From Lactococcus taiwanensis (GTDB lineage: Bacteria > Bacillota > Bacilli > Lactobacillales > Streptococcaceae), in contig NZ_BNDT01000002.1 of NCBI RefSeq assembly GCF_014905395.1, forward strand, positions 186,001 through 250,000: a stretch of DNA of 64,000 nt. The letters are read 5' to 3'. The notes under the pieces are model-generated. The model was not told the DNA's origin. It saw only the letters and a program-made list of their open reading frames with translations, and did no database searches. Shown here in pieces: positions 1-7,501 of this stretch (positions within the stretch are counted from its first letter, which is position 1; every line of letters starts with the position of its first letter). The position numbers and the translations under genes were made by a program.

Positions 1-1
1 A

Positions 2-211
2 GCCCCCTCTGAGGTTTTCCAACAAGTAGAATTTCTCAAAGCACATGAGCTGGGGGTTCCAAAAGCTACAGAATTTGCCAATGATTTGCAAAAAAGAAGT
101 CATTTAAAATTTGAGCGTTTACCGATTACGCGTGCTGAGTTGGTCAGCGCACTGACGGAGCTAAAAAATCAACTGACCGCTCCATCAGCTGATGCAGGAG
201 GGACAAACTGA
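2..211 (+). CDS. ecfA2: ECF transporter ATPase EcfA2, C-terminal part
   Basis: The window opens inside a frame that runs without stop to a TGA at 209-211. The 69 visible residues have the usual end of an EcfA2-type ATPase: a 'P.EVF...E.L...GL..P' stretch, then a helical tail. The ATP-binding motifs lie upstream of the window. The stop overlaps the ATG of ecfT (ATGA), so the two are translationally coupled. EcfA1/EcfA2/EcfT form the shared energising module for vitamin S components such as ThiT and BioY elsewhere in this window. The assignment rests mainly on this coupling and the tail pattern. Confidence 0.8.
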   Translation, partial: APSEVFQQVEFLKAHELGVPKATEFANDLQKRSHLKFERLPITRAELVSALTELKNQLTAPSADAGGTN

Positions 212-1011
212 TGCAAAATATGCTTATGGGACGCTACATCCCAGGAAATTCGCTCATTCATCGCATGGATCCACGTTCAAAGCTTTTGGTAATGATTGCT
301 TTTGTAGTCGTGATTTTTCTAGCGCATGATTGGCTAGGCTATCTCCTCTTATTGCTCTATACGTTATCTGGGGTCTTACTTTCGAAAATTTCGATTCGTT
401 ATTTTCTAAAAGGACTTCGTCCAATGCTAGGCTTGATTTTGTTTACCGTCATTTTTCAAATGCTGTTTACTTCTGGCCCCCACGTGATTTTTAGTTTTTG
501 GTTCATTAAAATTTCAACGGAGTCTTTGATAAATGCCGTTTATATTTTCTTCCGGTTTGTGTTAATCATTTTTATGTCCACGATTTTAACGCTGACAACA
601 CCACCTTTGACTTTAGCAGATGGGATTGAAACCGGACTAGCGCCACTCAAAAAAATAAAGGTACCTGTCCATGAGCTGGGCCTGATGTTGTCCATTTCCC
701 TGCGCTTTATACCGACATTGATGGATGATACAACCATGATCATGAATGCACAAAAAGCCCGAGGGATGGACTTTGGAGAAGGAAATCTCTTGCAAAAAGT
801 AAAATCTGTGATTCCCATTTTGATTCCTCTTTTTGTCAGCTCTTTTCGACGAGCTGATGATTTGGCAATCGCCATGGAGAGTCGGGGTTACCAAGGAGGC
901 GATGGTCGGACTAAGTATCGTCAACTTAAATGGCGAAATCGAGATAATTTATTAGTTTTAAGTATTATCGTGGTGGCAGCCTTACTCATTTTGTGGACGA
1001 AGTTTTCATAA
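211..1011 (+). CDS. ecfT: ECF transporter transmembrane component EcfT
   Basis: A 266-residue integral membrane protein with about five hydrophobic segments and the two cytoplasmic Ala/Ser-Arg-Gly coupling motifs, ARG near residue 183 (QKARGMDF) and SRG near residue 224 (ESRGYQGG). In the family these contact the two ATPases. The start overlaps the stop of ecfA2. It is the scaffold that binds exchangeable S components in group II ECF transporters, so thiT (38140) and bioY (36913) are likely clients. A second, more divergent T component lies at 46420. Confidence 0.93.
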   Translation: MQNMLMGRYIPGNSLIHRMDPRSKLLVMIAFVVVIFLAHDWLGYLLLLLYTLSGVLLSKISIRYFLKGLRPMLGLILFTVIFQMLFTSGPHVIFSFWFIKISTESLINAVYIFFRFVLIIFMSTILTLTTPPLTLADGIETGLAPLKKIKVPVHELGLMLSISLRFIPTLMDDTTMIMNAQKARGMDFGEGNLLQKVKSVIPILIPLFVSSFRRADDLAIAMESRGYQGGDGRTKYRQLKWRNRDNLLVLSIIVVAALLILWTKFS

Positions 1012-1046
1012 GAACAGAAATGGGCTAAAAGCCTGAAGGAGAGAAA

Positions 1047-1319
1047 ATGATTACATTAAATGTCAATAGCCTAGTTAATGCCGAAATTTTTTGGAAGACG
1101 TTAGGACTTGAAGATGAAATTGCCCTCAATGAGGCGCCTGAATCTGTTCCACAGAATTTGGCAGTAGAAGTAAAGCACCTAAAGGAAATCTATGATAAAG
1201 TTGTAGATCTTGGGCTTGCTTTGAGTCCTATTACGGCCACGGCAGATCATCGCCAGCTTTTTAGCTTTGTGGGGCCAGAGGGCAATTTGTTTATCTTGAT
1301 CGAACAGGAACAAAAATAA
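1047..1319 (+). CDS. small VOC (glyoxalase-fold) protein
   Basis: A 90-residue protein with a good ribosome binding site (GAAGGAGAG). The C-terminal '[11 protein letters not shown]' strand and the N-terminal 'FW...LG' segment are the pattern of a single vicinal-oxygen-chelate half domain. It is shorter than a normal two-module glyoxalase (about 125-140 residues), so it is a reduced member or works as a dimer. Substrate unknown. It sits 35 nt after ecfT and is probably cotranscribed. The palindrome at 1324-1354 follows it. Confidence 0.55.
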   Translation: MITLNVNSLVNAEIFWKTLGLEDEIALNEAPESVPQNLAVEVKHLKEIYDKVVDLGLALSPITATADHRQLFSFVGPEGNLFILIEQEQK

Positions 1320-1330
1320 GTGAAAATTTA

Positions 1331-1346
1331 CTGACCGAGCGGTCAG
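1331..1346. repeat. CTGAC-N6-GTCAG palindrome, intergenic, terminator-like
   Basis: CTGACCGAGCGGTCAG, extended by flanking TTTA/TAAA arms and followed by a T run to about 1354. It probably ends the ecfT/VOC transcript. Copy 1 of the family described in the findings. Confidence 0.85.
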
Positions 1347-1359
1347 TAAAATTTTTAGG

Positions 1360-1365
1360 TATAAT
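1360..1365 (+). promoter_or_regulatory. -10 box of dapH
   Basis: TATAAT, 26 nt before the dapH start codon. No convincing -35 is visible at 17 nt because the palindrome occupies that place. Confidence 0.5.
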
Positions 1366-1390
1366 TATCAGAAAAAGGAGAAAATTCAAA

Positions 1391-2086
1391 ATGGATGCAC
1401 AAAAATTAACAGCTCAAGAAATTATTCAATTTATCGGCTCTGCTCCGAAACAAACCAAAGTAAAGGTCACACTCGCCCAGCCCTTGAGTGAGCTTCCCTC
1501 AGAAGTTTTGCAATTGGGTAATGTCCTTTTCGGAGACTGGCAAAACATTAAGCCATTACTGACAGGACTGTCAGAGCATAAAGACTATGTCGTGGAATTT
1601 GACGGACGTAATTCTGCTGTTCCACTACTGGATACGCGAGCTATTAATGCCCGTATTGAGCCAGGAGCTATTATTCGAGACCAAGTAAGTATTGGGGATA
1701 ATGCGGTTATTATGATGGGAGCGATTATTAACATTGGGGCTGAAATTGGGACAGGGACGATGATTGATATGGGAGCAGTTTTGGGTGGACGTGCGATTGT
1801 CGGAAACAATGCTCATATTGGTGCAGGTGCAGTGCTTGCTGGTGTTATTGAACCGGCCAGTGCTCAACCCGTTCGAATTGGAGACAATGTGCTTGTTGGA
1901 GCAAATGCGGTCGTCATTGAGGGTGTACAAGTCGGTAAAGGTGCAGTAGTTGCAGCTGGCGCAATTGTGACTGAAGATGTTCCAGAAAATGTTGTCGTAG
2001 CAGGTGTACCTGCTCGAATTATTAAAAAAATTGATGCAAAAACACAGCAAAAGACAGCACTGGAAGATGCGCTAAGAAATTTGTAA
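1391..2086 (+). CDS. dapH: tetrahydrodipicolinate N-acetyltransferase DapH
   Basis: A 231-residue protein: an N-terminal helical domain (residues 1-80), then a left-handed beta-helix of hexapeptide repeats (about residues 85-210, e.g. IGDNAV, IGTGTM, IGAGAV) typical of acyltransferases of the DapD/DapH type. It acetylates tetrahydrodipicolinate with acetyl-CoA in the acetyl branch of the lysine/meso-diaminopimelate pathway. The next gene encodes the matching deacetylase, which supports acetyl rather than succinyl specificity. Codons around 1559-1574 carry a palindrome copy read as LTGLS. Confidence 0.93.
   Translation: MDAQKLTAQEIIQFIGSAPKQTKVKVTLAQPLSELPSEVLQLGNVLFGDWQNIKPLLTGLSEHKDYVVEFDGRNSAVPLLDTRAINARIEPGAIIRDQVSIGDNAVIMMGAIINIGAEIGTGTMIDMGAVLGGRAIVGNNAHIGAGAVLAGVIEPASAQPVRIGDNVLVGANAVVIEGVQVGKGAVVAAGAIVTEDVPENVVVAGVPARIIKKIDAKTQQKTALEDALRNL
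1559..1574. repeat. CTGAC-N6-GTCAG palindrome inside dapH
   Basis: CTGACAGGACTGTCAG, in frame, read as Leu-Thr-Gly-Leu-Ser. Confidence 0.85.
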
Positions 2087-2123
2087 TATCAAAAAGAATT
2101 ATCAGCTAGTAAAAGGAGAAGCC

Positions 2124-3260
2124 ATGCTTGATCTCATTTCAATTCGTCGTCACCTCCATCAAATTCCTGAAATTGGACTTCAAGAGTTTGAGACACAAAA
2201 GTATTTGCTTGAAATAATTAAGGAGCTCAGTCAAAATAAGTCCTTTTTTCATGTGAAAACTTGGCAGACGGGAATTCTCGTATTCCTGAAAGGAAGCGCA
2301 CCGACAAAAACGGTGGGCTGGCGTACTGATATAGATGGGCTTCCTATTGAAGAGCACACGGGGCTTTCTTTTGCTAGTAAAAATGGCTGTATGCATGCCT
2401 GTGGGCACGACATCCATATGACAGTCGCATTGGGGCTGTTAGAACAATTGAGTAGTAAGCAACCCAAAGAAAACCTCCTCTTTCTTTTTCAACCTGCTGA
2501 GGAAAATGAGGCAGGTGGAAAGCTCCTGTATGATGCTCAAGCCTTTGGGGAATGGACACCCGATGAGTTTTATGGCATCCACGTACGCCCGGATTTAAAT
2601 GTTGGAGACATTGCAACGAACGCCCAAACCCTTTTTGCGGGAACTTGTGAGGTCGAACTCACTTTTTGGGGGACAGGAGGACATGCAGCTTTTCCACATG
2701 AAGCAAACGATGCGCTCGTTGCTGCAAGTTACTTTATTACGCAAGTCCAGACGATTGTGAGTCGTAATATTGATCCGCTCGCCTCAGCTGTTGTAACCTT
2801 TGGAAAATTGGAGGCAGGCACCACGAATAATGTCATTGCCGAAAGTGCCTTTTTGCACGGTACAATTCGAAGTTTGACCCAAGAAGTTAATCAAATTACA
2901 CAACGTCGTCTCCGTGAATTAGCCGAAGGAATTGCTAAATCTTTTAATTTAAAACTAGATCTTCACTTGAAACAAGGAGGCTATCTTCCTGTTCAAAATA
3001 ATCCCAAATTGGCTCAACAAGCCATGCGATTTTTTGAGGAACAACCTGAAGTCAACCTCATTGACATTGCTCCTGCGATGACGGGGGAAGATTTTGGCTA
3101 CCTCCTCAATAAGATCCCTGGTGTAATGTTTTGGTTGGGAATTGATAGTCCAGCAGCCTTACACTCACAAAAGATGATGCCCAACGAAGCAGCAATTCCA
3201 TTTGCCGTTAAGGAAATAGGGAAATTTTTAGAACAAAAGGTTGGCAATATTAAAAAGTAA
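2124..3260 (+). CDS. N-acetyldiaminopimelate deacetylase (M20 family)
   Basis: A 378-residue M20 metallopeptidase-fold enzyme. Metal-binding motifs in order: ACGHDIH at about residues 92-98, PAEENEAGG near 128-136, a 'GIH.RPD' His near 152, and a C-terminal 'MTGEDFGY' near 320. The dimerisation domain sits between ([15 protein letters not shown]). It removes the acetyl group from N-acetyl-LL-diaminopimelate, the step after DapH. Named ykuR/dapL in Bacillus; the symbol is left blank because dapL also denotes an aminotransferase. RBS AAAGGAGAAGCC. The gene is 37 nt after dapH, so the two form one operon. Confidence 0.9.
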   Translation: MLDLISIRRHLHQIPEIGLQEFETQKYLLEIIKELSQNKSFFHVKTWQTGILVFLKGSAPTKTVGWRTDIDGLPIEEHTGLSFASKNGCMHACGHDIHMTVALGLLEQLSSKQPKENLLFLFQPAEENEAGGKLLYDAQAFGEWTPDEFYGIHVRPDLNVGDIATNAQTLFAGTCEVELTFWGTGGHAAFPHEANDALVAASYFITQVQTIVSRNIDPLASAVVTFGKLEAGTTNNVIAESAFLHGTIRSLTQEVNQITQRRLRELAEGIAKSFNLKLDLHLKQGGYLPVQNNPKLAQQAMRFFEEQPEVNLIDIAPAMTGEDFGYLLNKIPGVMFWLGIDSPAALHSQKMMPNEAAIPFAVKEIGKFLEQKVGNIKK

Positions 3261-3261
3261 G

Positions 3262-3290
3262 AAAGAGAACGTACGTGCGCTCTTTTTTTA
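3262..3290 (+). terminator. terminator of the dap operon
   Basis: AAAGAG / CTCTTT stem around an ACGTACGTGC core, followed by seven T. Confidence 0.7.
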
Positions 3291-3327
3291 ACGGGTTAGA
3301 TTACTAGAAAAATTACGAAAATGTAAG

Positions 3328-3355
3328 TTGATTTAATGATGTAAAATGTTATGAT
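3328..3355 (+). promoter_or_regulatory. promoter of the deacetylase gene
   Basis: TTGATT (3328-3333), 16-nt spacer, TATGAT (3350-3355). The predicted start of transcription is near 3362, which argues against translation from the GTG at 3371. Confidence 0.55.
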
Positions 3356-3378
3356 AGAGGAAGAAAAAGAGTGAAAAC

Positions 3379-3409
3379 AGTCTCCATTAGTGAGACTTTT
3401 ACACTTTTT
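3379..3409 (+). terminator. possible leader attenuator
   Basis: AGTCTC-7-GAGACT stem followed by TTTTACACTTTTT, lying between the promoter and the preferred start codon. The stem is only 6 bp, so this is tentative. Confidence 0.35.
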
Positions 3410-3442
3410 AAATGTTTAGGAGGAGTAGGAAAAGAAAAGGAG

Positions 3443-4534
3443 ATGGCTAGGAAACTTAGCAGAAGATTAAAACACACTCAACATTTAATATGGGGGATTC
3501 CTGTAGGACTTGTAATTATTTTAGCACTTGCCATGAGTGTTGGGCATTATGTTCATACTCAAAAAATAAAAGAACGTGAACGCCTTACGTATCAAAGACA
3601 AGTACAAACAGCTGAGCAAGCTAAAAATCTTGCCTATCATTCACACAAAAAAGATGATATTCAATCTGCCAAAAAACTGATTAACAAGTTACAACCCAAG
3701 GAAAGACATGCGCTTAATCGCGGGATGGCTCAGCTAGTAACTTGCATTGCAGATATTGACAAAGCCAAAGCGCTGATCAATCAAGAACAACAAACTGTGA
3801 CAGAAGAGGGAATAAAGCAAGCTGAGCGCCAACTTAAATTTTTAGATAAGCCTGAAGAACGAGATGAACGATTGGCTTTAAGTCATCAAATCAAGATTGC
3901 CCAAAAACGACTTGCTCTTCAAAAAAAATTAAAAGATAAAAAATTGATTGCGTTGACCTTTGATGACGGCCCAAGCCCTCTTACGACACCGCAACTTTTG
4001 AAAACTTTACGTCAAGAAGCTGTTCCAGCAACATTTTTTGCTTTGGGAAGCCAAGCCCAGTGTTATCCGAAGTTAATCAAAGAGGAAAATGATTTGGGAA
4101 ATGAAGTAGCCTCTCACACGTGGGATCATAAAAATTTAGTAACCTTATCACCACAGGATGAAAAGCAAGAAATCGAGAGTGCCAATCATTTAATTAACAA
4201 ACTCACAGGGAAACAAGTCTCCTTATTTAGACCGCCTTATGGCAGTTACAATGATACAGTACTAGCGCAAACGAATTTAAGCGCTGTGAATTGGACAGTG
4301 GACACGAACGATTGGCGTTATCGTACCAGTGAGCCTGTGGTAGCAAACGCTCTAACCTATGCACATGATGGTGCGATTATTTTGATGCATGATATCCACC
4401 AGTGGTCAGTAGAGGCGGTGCCACAAATTATTCAAAAGTTGAAAGCTCAAGGCTATACTTTTGTTACAGTTAGTACGTTATTGGACGTACAAGACGGTGG
4501 AGCAAAAGCTCACCAAGTATATTTTGGAAGATAG
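3443..4534 (+). CDS. polysaccharide deacetylase, PgdA-like (CE4), membrane-anchored
   Basis: About 363 residues from ATG 3443: short basic N-terminus, one membrane span (IWGIPVGLVIILALAMSVG), a coiled, charged extracytoplasmic region, then a CE4 domain. CE4 motifs: TFDDGPSP (catalytic Asp, metal Asp), a SHTWDH motif with the two metal His, RPPYGSYN, DTNDWR, and ILMHDIH near the end. The family deacetylates peptidoglycan GlcNAc, giving lysozyme resistance. A longer frame opens at GTG 3371, but that GTG is within 10 nt of the predicted transcription start and the added residues cover a hairpin. The GGAG abuts the ATG closely, so the start stays uncertain. Confidence 0.85.
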   Translation: MARKLSRRLKHTQHLIWGIPVGLVIILALAMSVGHYVHTQKIKERERLTYQRQVQTAEQAKNLAYHSHKKDDIQSAKKLINKLQPKERHALNRGMAQLVTCIADIDKAKALINQEQQTVTEEGIKQAERQLKFLDKPEERDERLALSHQIKIAQKRLALQKKLKDKKLIALTFDDGPSPLTTPQLLKTLRQEAVPATFFALGSQAQCYPKLIKEENDLGNEVASHTWDHKNLVTLSPQDEKQEIESANHLINKLTGKQVSLFRPPYGSYNDTVLAQTNLSAVNWTVDTNDWRYRTSEPVVANALTYAHDGAIILMHDIHQWSVEAVPQIIQKLKAQGYTFVTVSTLLDVQDGGAKAHQVYFGR

Positions 4535-4538
4535 AATT

Positions 4539-4569
4539 AAAAAAGGATGTGAAAGAGCCATCCTTTTTG
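4539..4569 (+). terminator. terminator of the deacetylase gene
   Basis: AAAAAGGATG and CATCCTTTTT arms around a 9-nt loop, ending in a T run. Confidence 0.85.
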
Positions 4570-4615
4570 TGATGAGTCTTATTTTCGAAAAAGAAAAAGG
4601 GAAATGAGTTTATTC

Positions 4616-4644
4616 TTGACAAGATTTAATAAACTTGATATACT
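4616..4644 (+). promoter_or_regulatory. tRNA operon promoter
   Basis: TTGACA (4616-4621), 17-nt spacer, TGA-TATACT (-10 at 4639-4644, extended -10). Confidence 0.8.
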
Positions 4645-4666
4645 AATATAGTCGTTTGAGAGAAAC

Positions 4667-4740
4667 GCAGGCGTGGCTCAACTGGATAGAGTACCTGACT
4701 ACGAATCAGGCGGTTGTAGGTTCGAATCCTACCGCTTGCA
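4667..4740 (+). tRNA. tRNA-Arg(ACG)
   Basis: Cloverleaf folds by eye. Acceptor GCAGGCG pairs with CGCTTGC with one G-T pair. Anticodon stem CCTGA/TCAGG encloses loop CTACGAA with anticodon ACG. The T arm is TAGGTTCGAATCCTA. No CCA is encoded. The ACG anticodon would be deaminated to ICG and read CGU/CGC/CGA. Confidence 0.95.
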
Positions 4741-4798
4741 TAAACAGAATATGGCGTAAGTCATTTTTTTGTTGGAATAGCTTATTAAATATTTGCTA

Positions 4799-4872
4799 CG
4801 GGAAGTAGCTCAGCTTGGTAGAGTACTTGGTTTGGGACCAAGGTGTCGCAGGTTCGAATCCTGTCTTCCCGA
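4799..4872 (+). tRNA. tRNA-Pro(TGG)
   Basis: Acceptor CGGGAAG pairs with CTTCCCG. Anticodon stem CTTGG/CCAAG encloses loop TTTGGGA with anticodon TGG. T arm GCAGGTTCGAATCCTGT. No CCA encoded. It lies 58 nt after tRNA-Arg, probably in the same transcript. Confidence 0.95.
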
Positions 4873-4887
4873 TTACCGACTAACCCT

Positions 4888-4915
4888 AACACCTCTTTTG
4901 TGGAGGTGTTTTTTA
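4888..4915 (+). terminator. tRNA operon terminator
   Basis: AACACCTC and GAGGTGTT arms followed by TTTT. Confidence 0.85.
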
Positions 4916-4945
4916 ATAGGGAATCCTTGTCCTCCTCTCTAATTC

Positions 4946-4974
4946 TTGAAAGTGGTACTGAGATATGATAAAAT
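4946..4974 (+). promoter_or_regulatory. promoter of the 38-aa ORF
   Basis: TTGAAA (4946-4951), 17-nt spacer, extended -10 TGA-TAAAAT (-10 at 4969-4974). Confidence 0.7.
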
Positions 4975-5034
4975 TCAAATGAATAGAGTGTGTAGAGAAA
5001 CTTTAAAGGAACACACGTGGAGAAAGGAGCCCAC

Positions 5035-5151
5035 ATGGCATATAAATCACATAAATTTGGTAAACGTAACGGTAAAAAACATTTTAACGCTGTAGGCGTA
5101 AGAACTGTAGCAAAACCAGAAACTAAAGAAGCTAAAAAAGAAGAAAAATAA
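5035..5151 (+). CDS. 38-aa basic small protein, function unknown
   Basis: A short ORF: MAYKSHKFGKRNGKKHF, then a Val/Thr stretch and a Lys/Glu-rich tail ending KKEEK. It has its own promoter, a strong ribosome binding site (GAAAGGAG) and its own terminator, so it is very likely expressed. The first half is strongly basic with Gly and aromatic residues, as in small ribosome- or nucleic-acid-associated proteins, and the next gene is rpsD, but I do not recognise a family. Confidence 0.7.
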   Translation: MAYKSHKFGKRNGKKHFNAVGVRTVAKPETKEAKKEEK

Positions 5152-5194
5152 TTTTTTAGACTGAACTTAGTAGATCCTATTGGATAATCTGCGC

Positions 5195-5221
5195 AACTCA
5201 TCTCTTAGAGGTGAGTTTTTT
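5195..5221 (+). terminator. terminator of the 38-aa ORF
   Basis: AACTCATCTC-TTA-GAGGTGAGTT followed by T6. Confidence 0.88.
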
Positions 5222-5262
5222 GAAAGTCAATTTACTTAATCCCAGTAAAGAGCTCTAAGTTG

Positions 5263-5290
5263 TTGACAAATAAAGGATTTTTGATATAAT
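5263..5290 (+). promoter_or_regulatory. rpsD promoter
   Basis: TTGACA (5263-5268), 16-nt spacer, TATAAT (5285-5290) in an extended TGATATAAT context. It gives an about 150-nt leader. Confidence 0.85.
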
Positions 5291-5296
5291 TATAAA

Positions 5297-5448
5297 GTTG
5301 AATATAGCAGTCAGCTAGAAAGCTCGTCAACATTTTGCTAAGTTCCATCTGGAATTTCCTAAAGTAACTGAAGCTATAAGCGAAAGTAAAATGAACGAAT
5401 TCGAGGCTGTCGATATTCTTCAAATAAAATATTTGGAGGACATAAAAT
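5297..5448 (+). promoter_or_regulatory. long rpsD leader, candidate S4 autoregulatory RNA
   Basis: About 150 nt of untranslated leader with short inverted repeats (e.g. GTTCCA/TGGAAT near 5341-5356). S4 is known to repress its own mRNA in Bacillus, and a leader of this length fits. I did not verify the specific fold. Confidence 0.4.
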
Positions 5449-6060
5449 ATGTCACGTTATACTGGTCCATCATGGAAACAATCACGCCGTTACGGTATCT
5501 CACTTACTGGTTCTGGTAAAGAAATCGCTCGTCGTAACTACGTACCTGGACAACACGGTCCAAACAACCGTTCAAAACTTTCAGAATACGGTTTGCAACT
5601 TGCTGAAAAACAAAAACTTCGTTTTTCTTATGGTGTTTCTGAACGTCAATTCCGTAACTTGTATGTTGCTGCAACTAAAATCAAAGAAGGAACTGTTGGT
5701 TTCAACTTCATGACGCTTTTGGAACAACGTCTTGATAACGTTGTTTACCGTCTTGGTCTTGCAACGACTCGTCGTCAAGCACGTCAATTCGTAAACCACG
5801 GACACATTCTCGTTGACGGAAAACGCGTTGATATCCCTTCATACCGCGTACAACCTGGTCAAGTCATCTCAGTTCGCGAAAAATCTATGAAAGTTCCTGC
5901 AATCCTTGAAGCTGTTGAAGCTACTAAAGGTCGCGCTAACTTCGTATCATTCGATGCTGACAAACTTGAAGGAACGCTTGTTCGTCTTCCAGAACGTGAT
6001 GAAATCAACCCAGAAATCAATGAAGCATTGATCGTTGAATTCTACAACAAAATGTTGTAA
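5449..6060 (+). CDS. rpsD: 30S ribosomal protein S4
   Basis: A 203-residue S4: N-terminal 'MSRYTGP..K.SRR.GISL', and an S4 RNA-binding domain (about residues 93-155, [31 protein letters not shown]). It lacks the N-terminal zinc Cys residues found in some paralogues. It is a primary binder of 16S rRNA in 30S assembly. The monocistronic arrangement with its own promoter and terminator is usual in Firmicutes. RBS TTGGAGGA. Confidence 0.98.
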   Translation: MSRYTGPSWKQSRRYGISLTGSGKEIARRNYVPGQHGPNNRSKLSEYGLQLAEKQKLRFSYGVSERQFRNLYVAATKIKEGTVGFNFMTLLEQRLDNVVYRLGLATTRRQARQFVNHGHILVDGKRVDIPSYRVQPGQVISVREKSMKVPAILEAVEATKGRANFVSFDADKLEGTLVRLPERDEINPEINEALIVEFYNKML

Positions 6061-6080
6061 TACCAGAATTTATTTCATTA

Positions 6081-6108
6081 AAAAACTTCTCGTTCGAGAA
6101 GTTTTTTT
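6081..6108 (+). terminator. rpsD terminator (probably bidirectional)
   Basis: AAAACTTCTCG-TT-CGAGAAGTTTT followed by T run. treR ends just downstream on the other strand. Confidence 0.9.
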
Positions 6109-6110
6109 GT

Positions 6111-6827
6111 TTATCTTTTTTGACGTCGTGCTAGTTCGGTAAAACTAAATTTATCAACTTGATGTCGACTCTCTGTGTACTGGAAAAGGGTATTATCCGA
6201 TAAGAAAACATGACTTTTGACAGAAACGATGTGTCGGTCTCCCGTTGCAAGCTCAAGCCATTGACGATCATGTTCGTTAATGAAATCAATCGTAATTTCC
6301 TTTTGAGCGTAAGCAATTTCAAGGTGACGCTCGTTTTCTAAATAGTCATAGATAGAATCTGCAGCTTGGCTTTTTGATAAGCCTTCGGCATACTCGTAGA
6401 GGAGGTAGTCACGGTCAAGCACTATAAACTCACCATCTATTTTGCGACGCCGTAAAATATGAAGAACAGGTACACCTTGAGGAAAGTGCGTAAGCTCGGC
6501 TAAGGAGGAATCAACGATGCGTTTTTCAAAGGTGACAACCTCAGTCAAACTATCAAATCCAAGGTAATGTTGCAGTTCTTTGTAACTGGTTAAGCCCGTA
6601 ATAGGAAAATTAAGACGGTCTCTGGCAATAACGATACTTCCTAAGCCATGTTTGCGCTGTATCCAACCATTTTCCTCAAGTGTTTTTAGAGCTTGTCTCA
6701 CAGTTGAACGACTGACCTTATAGCGTGTAACCAATTCGTTCTCACTAGGTAAAAGTTCATCCTCTTGGTAAACCCCATCCATAATCATTTTTTCTAAATC
6801 TTGAGCGATCATCTCGTATTTATTCAT
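6111..6827 (-). CDS. treR: trehalose operon repressor, GntR/HutC family
   Basis: A 238-residue regulator: winged helix (residues 1-75, 'YKVSRSTVRQALKTLEENGWI') and UTRA effector domain (about 90-230). It is divergent from the PTS/hydrolase operon at 6975-10721, with a matching TTGT-N4-ACAA operator in the intergenic region. By analogy with Bacillus TreR the inducer would be trehalose-6-phosphate. A different sugar phosphate is possible, since assignment rests on neighbours. Confidence 0.85.
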   Translation of the reverse strand: MNKYEMIAQDLEKMIMDGVYQEDELLPSENELVTRYKVSRSTVRQALKTLEENGWIQRKHGLGSIVIARDRLNFPITGLTSYKELQHYLGFDSLTEVVTFEKRIVDSSLAELTHFPQGVPVLHILRRRKIDGEFIVLDRDYLLYEYAEGLSKSQAADSIYDYLENERHLEIAYAQKEITIDFINEHDRQWLELATGDRHIVSVKSHVFLSDNTLFQYTESRHQVDKFSFTELARRQKR

Positions 6828-6898
6828 AATCCCATTATATCAAAAGTCGAAGGTTTGAACGTTGGAAAAAACGTAATATTATTGAAATAAAAAAACGC

Positions 6899-6927
6899 TT
6901 GCAGAAAACGGTTTTATAAGCTATAAT
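6899..6927 (+). promoter_or_regulatory. promoter of the trehalose operon
   Basis: TTGCAG (6899-6904), 17-nt spacer, TATAAT (6922-6927). The upstream part (AAAACGCTTGCA) resembles a degenerate CcpA cre half, which would give glucose repression; this last point is weak. Confidence 0.75.
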
Positions 6928-6928
6928 G

Positions 6929-6946
6929 AACTTGTACGAACAAGTT
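6929..6946. promoter_or_regulatory. TreR operator
   Basis: AACTTGTACGAACAAGTT, an 18-bp palindrome with one mismatched pair, containing TTGT-N4-ACAA as in known TreR sites. It lies right after the -10, so it would block transcription start. Confidence 0.7.
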
Positions 6947-6974
6947 GTAGATAAAATAAATATAAGGAGTCCTT

Positions 6975-7460
6975 ATGTTCGGATTTAAAAAAAATAAAGT
7001 GACACTAGCAGATGAAGCTCTCTATGCACCAGTTTCTGGGCAGTTAATCCCACTTGAGGAGGTCAGTGATCCTGTTTTTTCAGGAAAAATTATGGGGGAT
7101 GGCTTTGCAGTAGAACCGTCCTCTGACCAAGTGGTAAGTCCAGCCACGGGAAGAATTTCCATGGTACAAGGTCATGCGATTGGAATCACGCGAGAAGATG
7201 GTCTTGAAATATTACTTCATTTAGGGATTGATACAGTCAGTCTTAATGGAGTCCCTTTTGAACTTGATGTTAAAGTGGGCACAACTGTTAAAGGAGGAGA
7301 CCGCTTGGGGAAAGTGGATTGGCATCAAGTTGAAGTTGCGGGTCTTGAAAAAACGACAATGGTTTTAATCACAAATACGGCAGATAGACTCGAAAAAATT
7401 GAGATCAACTATGGAGACGTAGCACTTGGCGAACGTGTGGGTCAAGCTTTATCAAAATAA
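6975..7460 (+). CDS. PTS sugar EIIA component, glucose family, stand-alone
   Basis: A 161-residue EIIA-Glc-type domain. The phosphorylatable His is H82 (LLHLGIDTV), the supporting His is H67 (VQGHAIGI). It carries phosphate from HPr to the EIIB domain of the partner. The next gene lacks an EIIA domain, so this protein most likely serves it. RBS AAGGAG. Separate EIIA plus EIIBC is less common than a fused TreB in Lactobacillales. Confidence 0.9.
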   Translation: MFGFKKNKVTLADEALYAPVSGQLIPLEEVSDPVFSGKIMGDGFAVEPSSDQVVSPATGRISMVQGHAIGITREDGLEILLHLGIDTVSLNGVPFELDVKVGTTVKGGDRLGKVDWHQVEVAGLEKTTMVLITNTADRLEKIEINYGDVALGERVGQALSK

Positions 7461-7501
7461 AATGAGAGAGCGCTAGGTAAAACTAGCTTCAGGAGAAAAT
7501 T

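Noticed and set aside
1585-2050. Long antisense ORFs opposite dapH (and similar shadows opposite rpsD, pepN, metQ and others)
   Set aside because: They mirror codon bias of the real genes, lack SD sequences and resemble no protein family.
4785-5201. 138-aa minus-strand ORF over the tRNAs and the 38-aa ORF
   Set aside because: It runs antisense through a tRNA gene and terminator and has no SD.
6888-6903. CcpA cre site at the tre promoter
   Set aside because: The left half lacks the TG of the consensus; kept only as a weak remark in the promoter entry.
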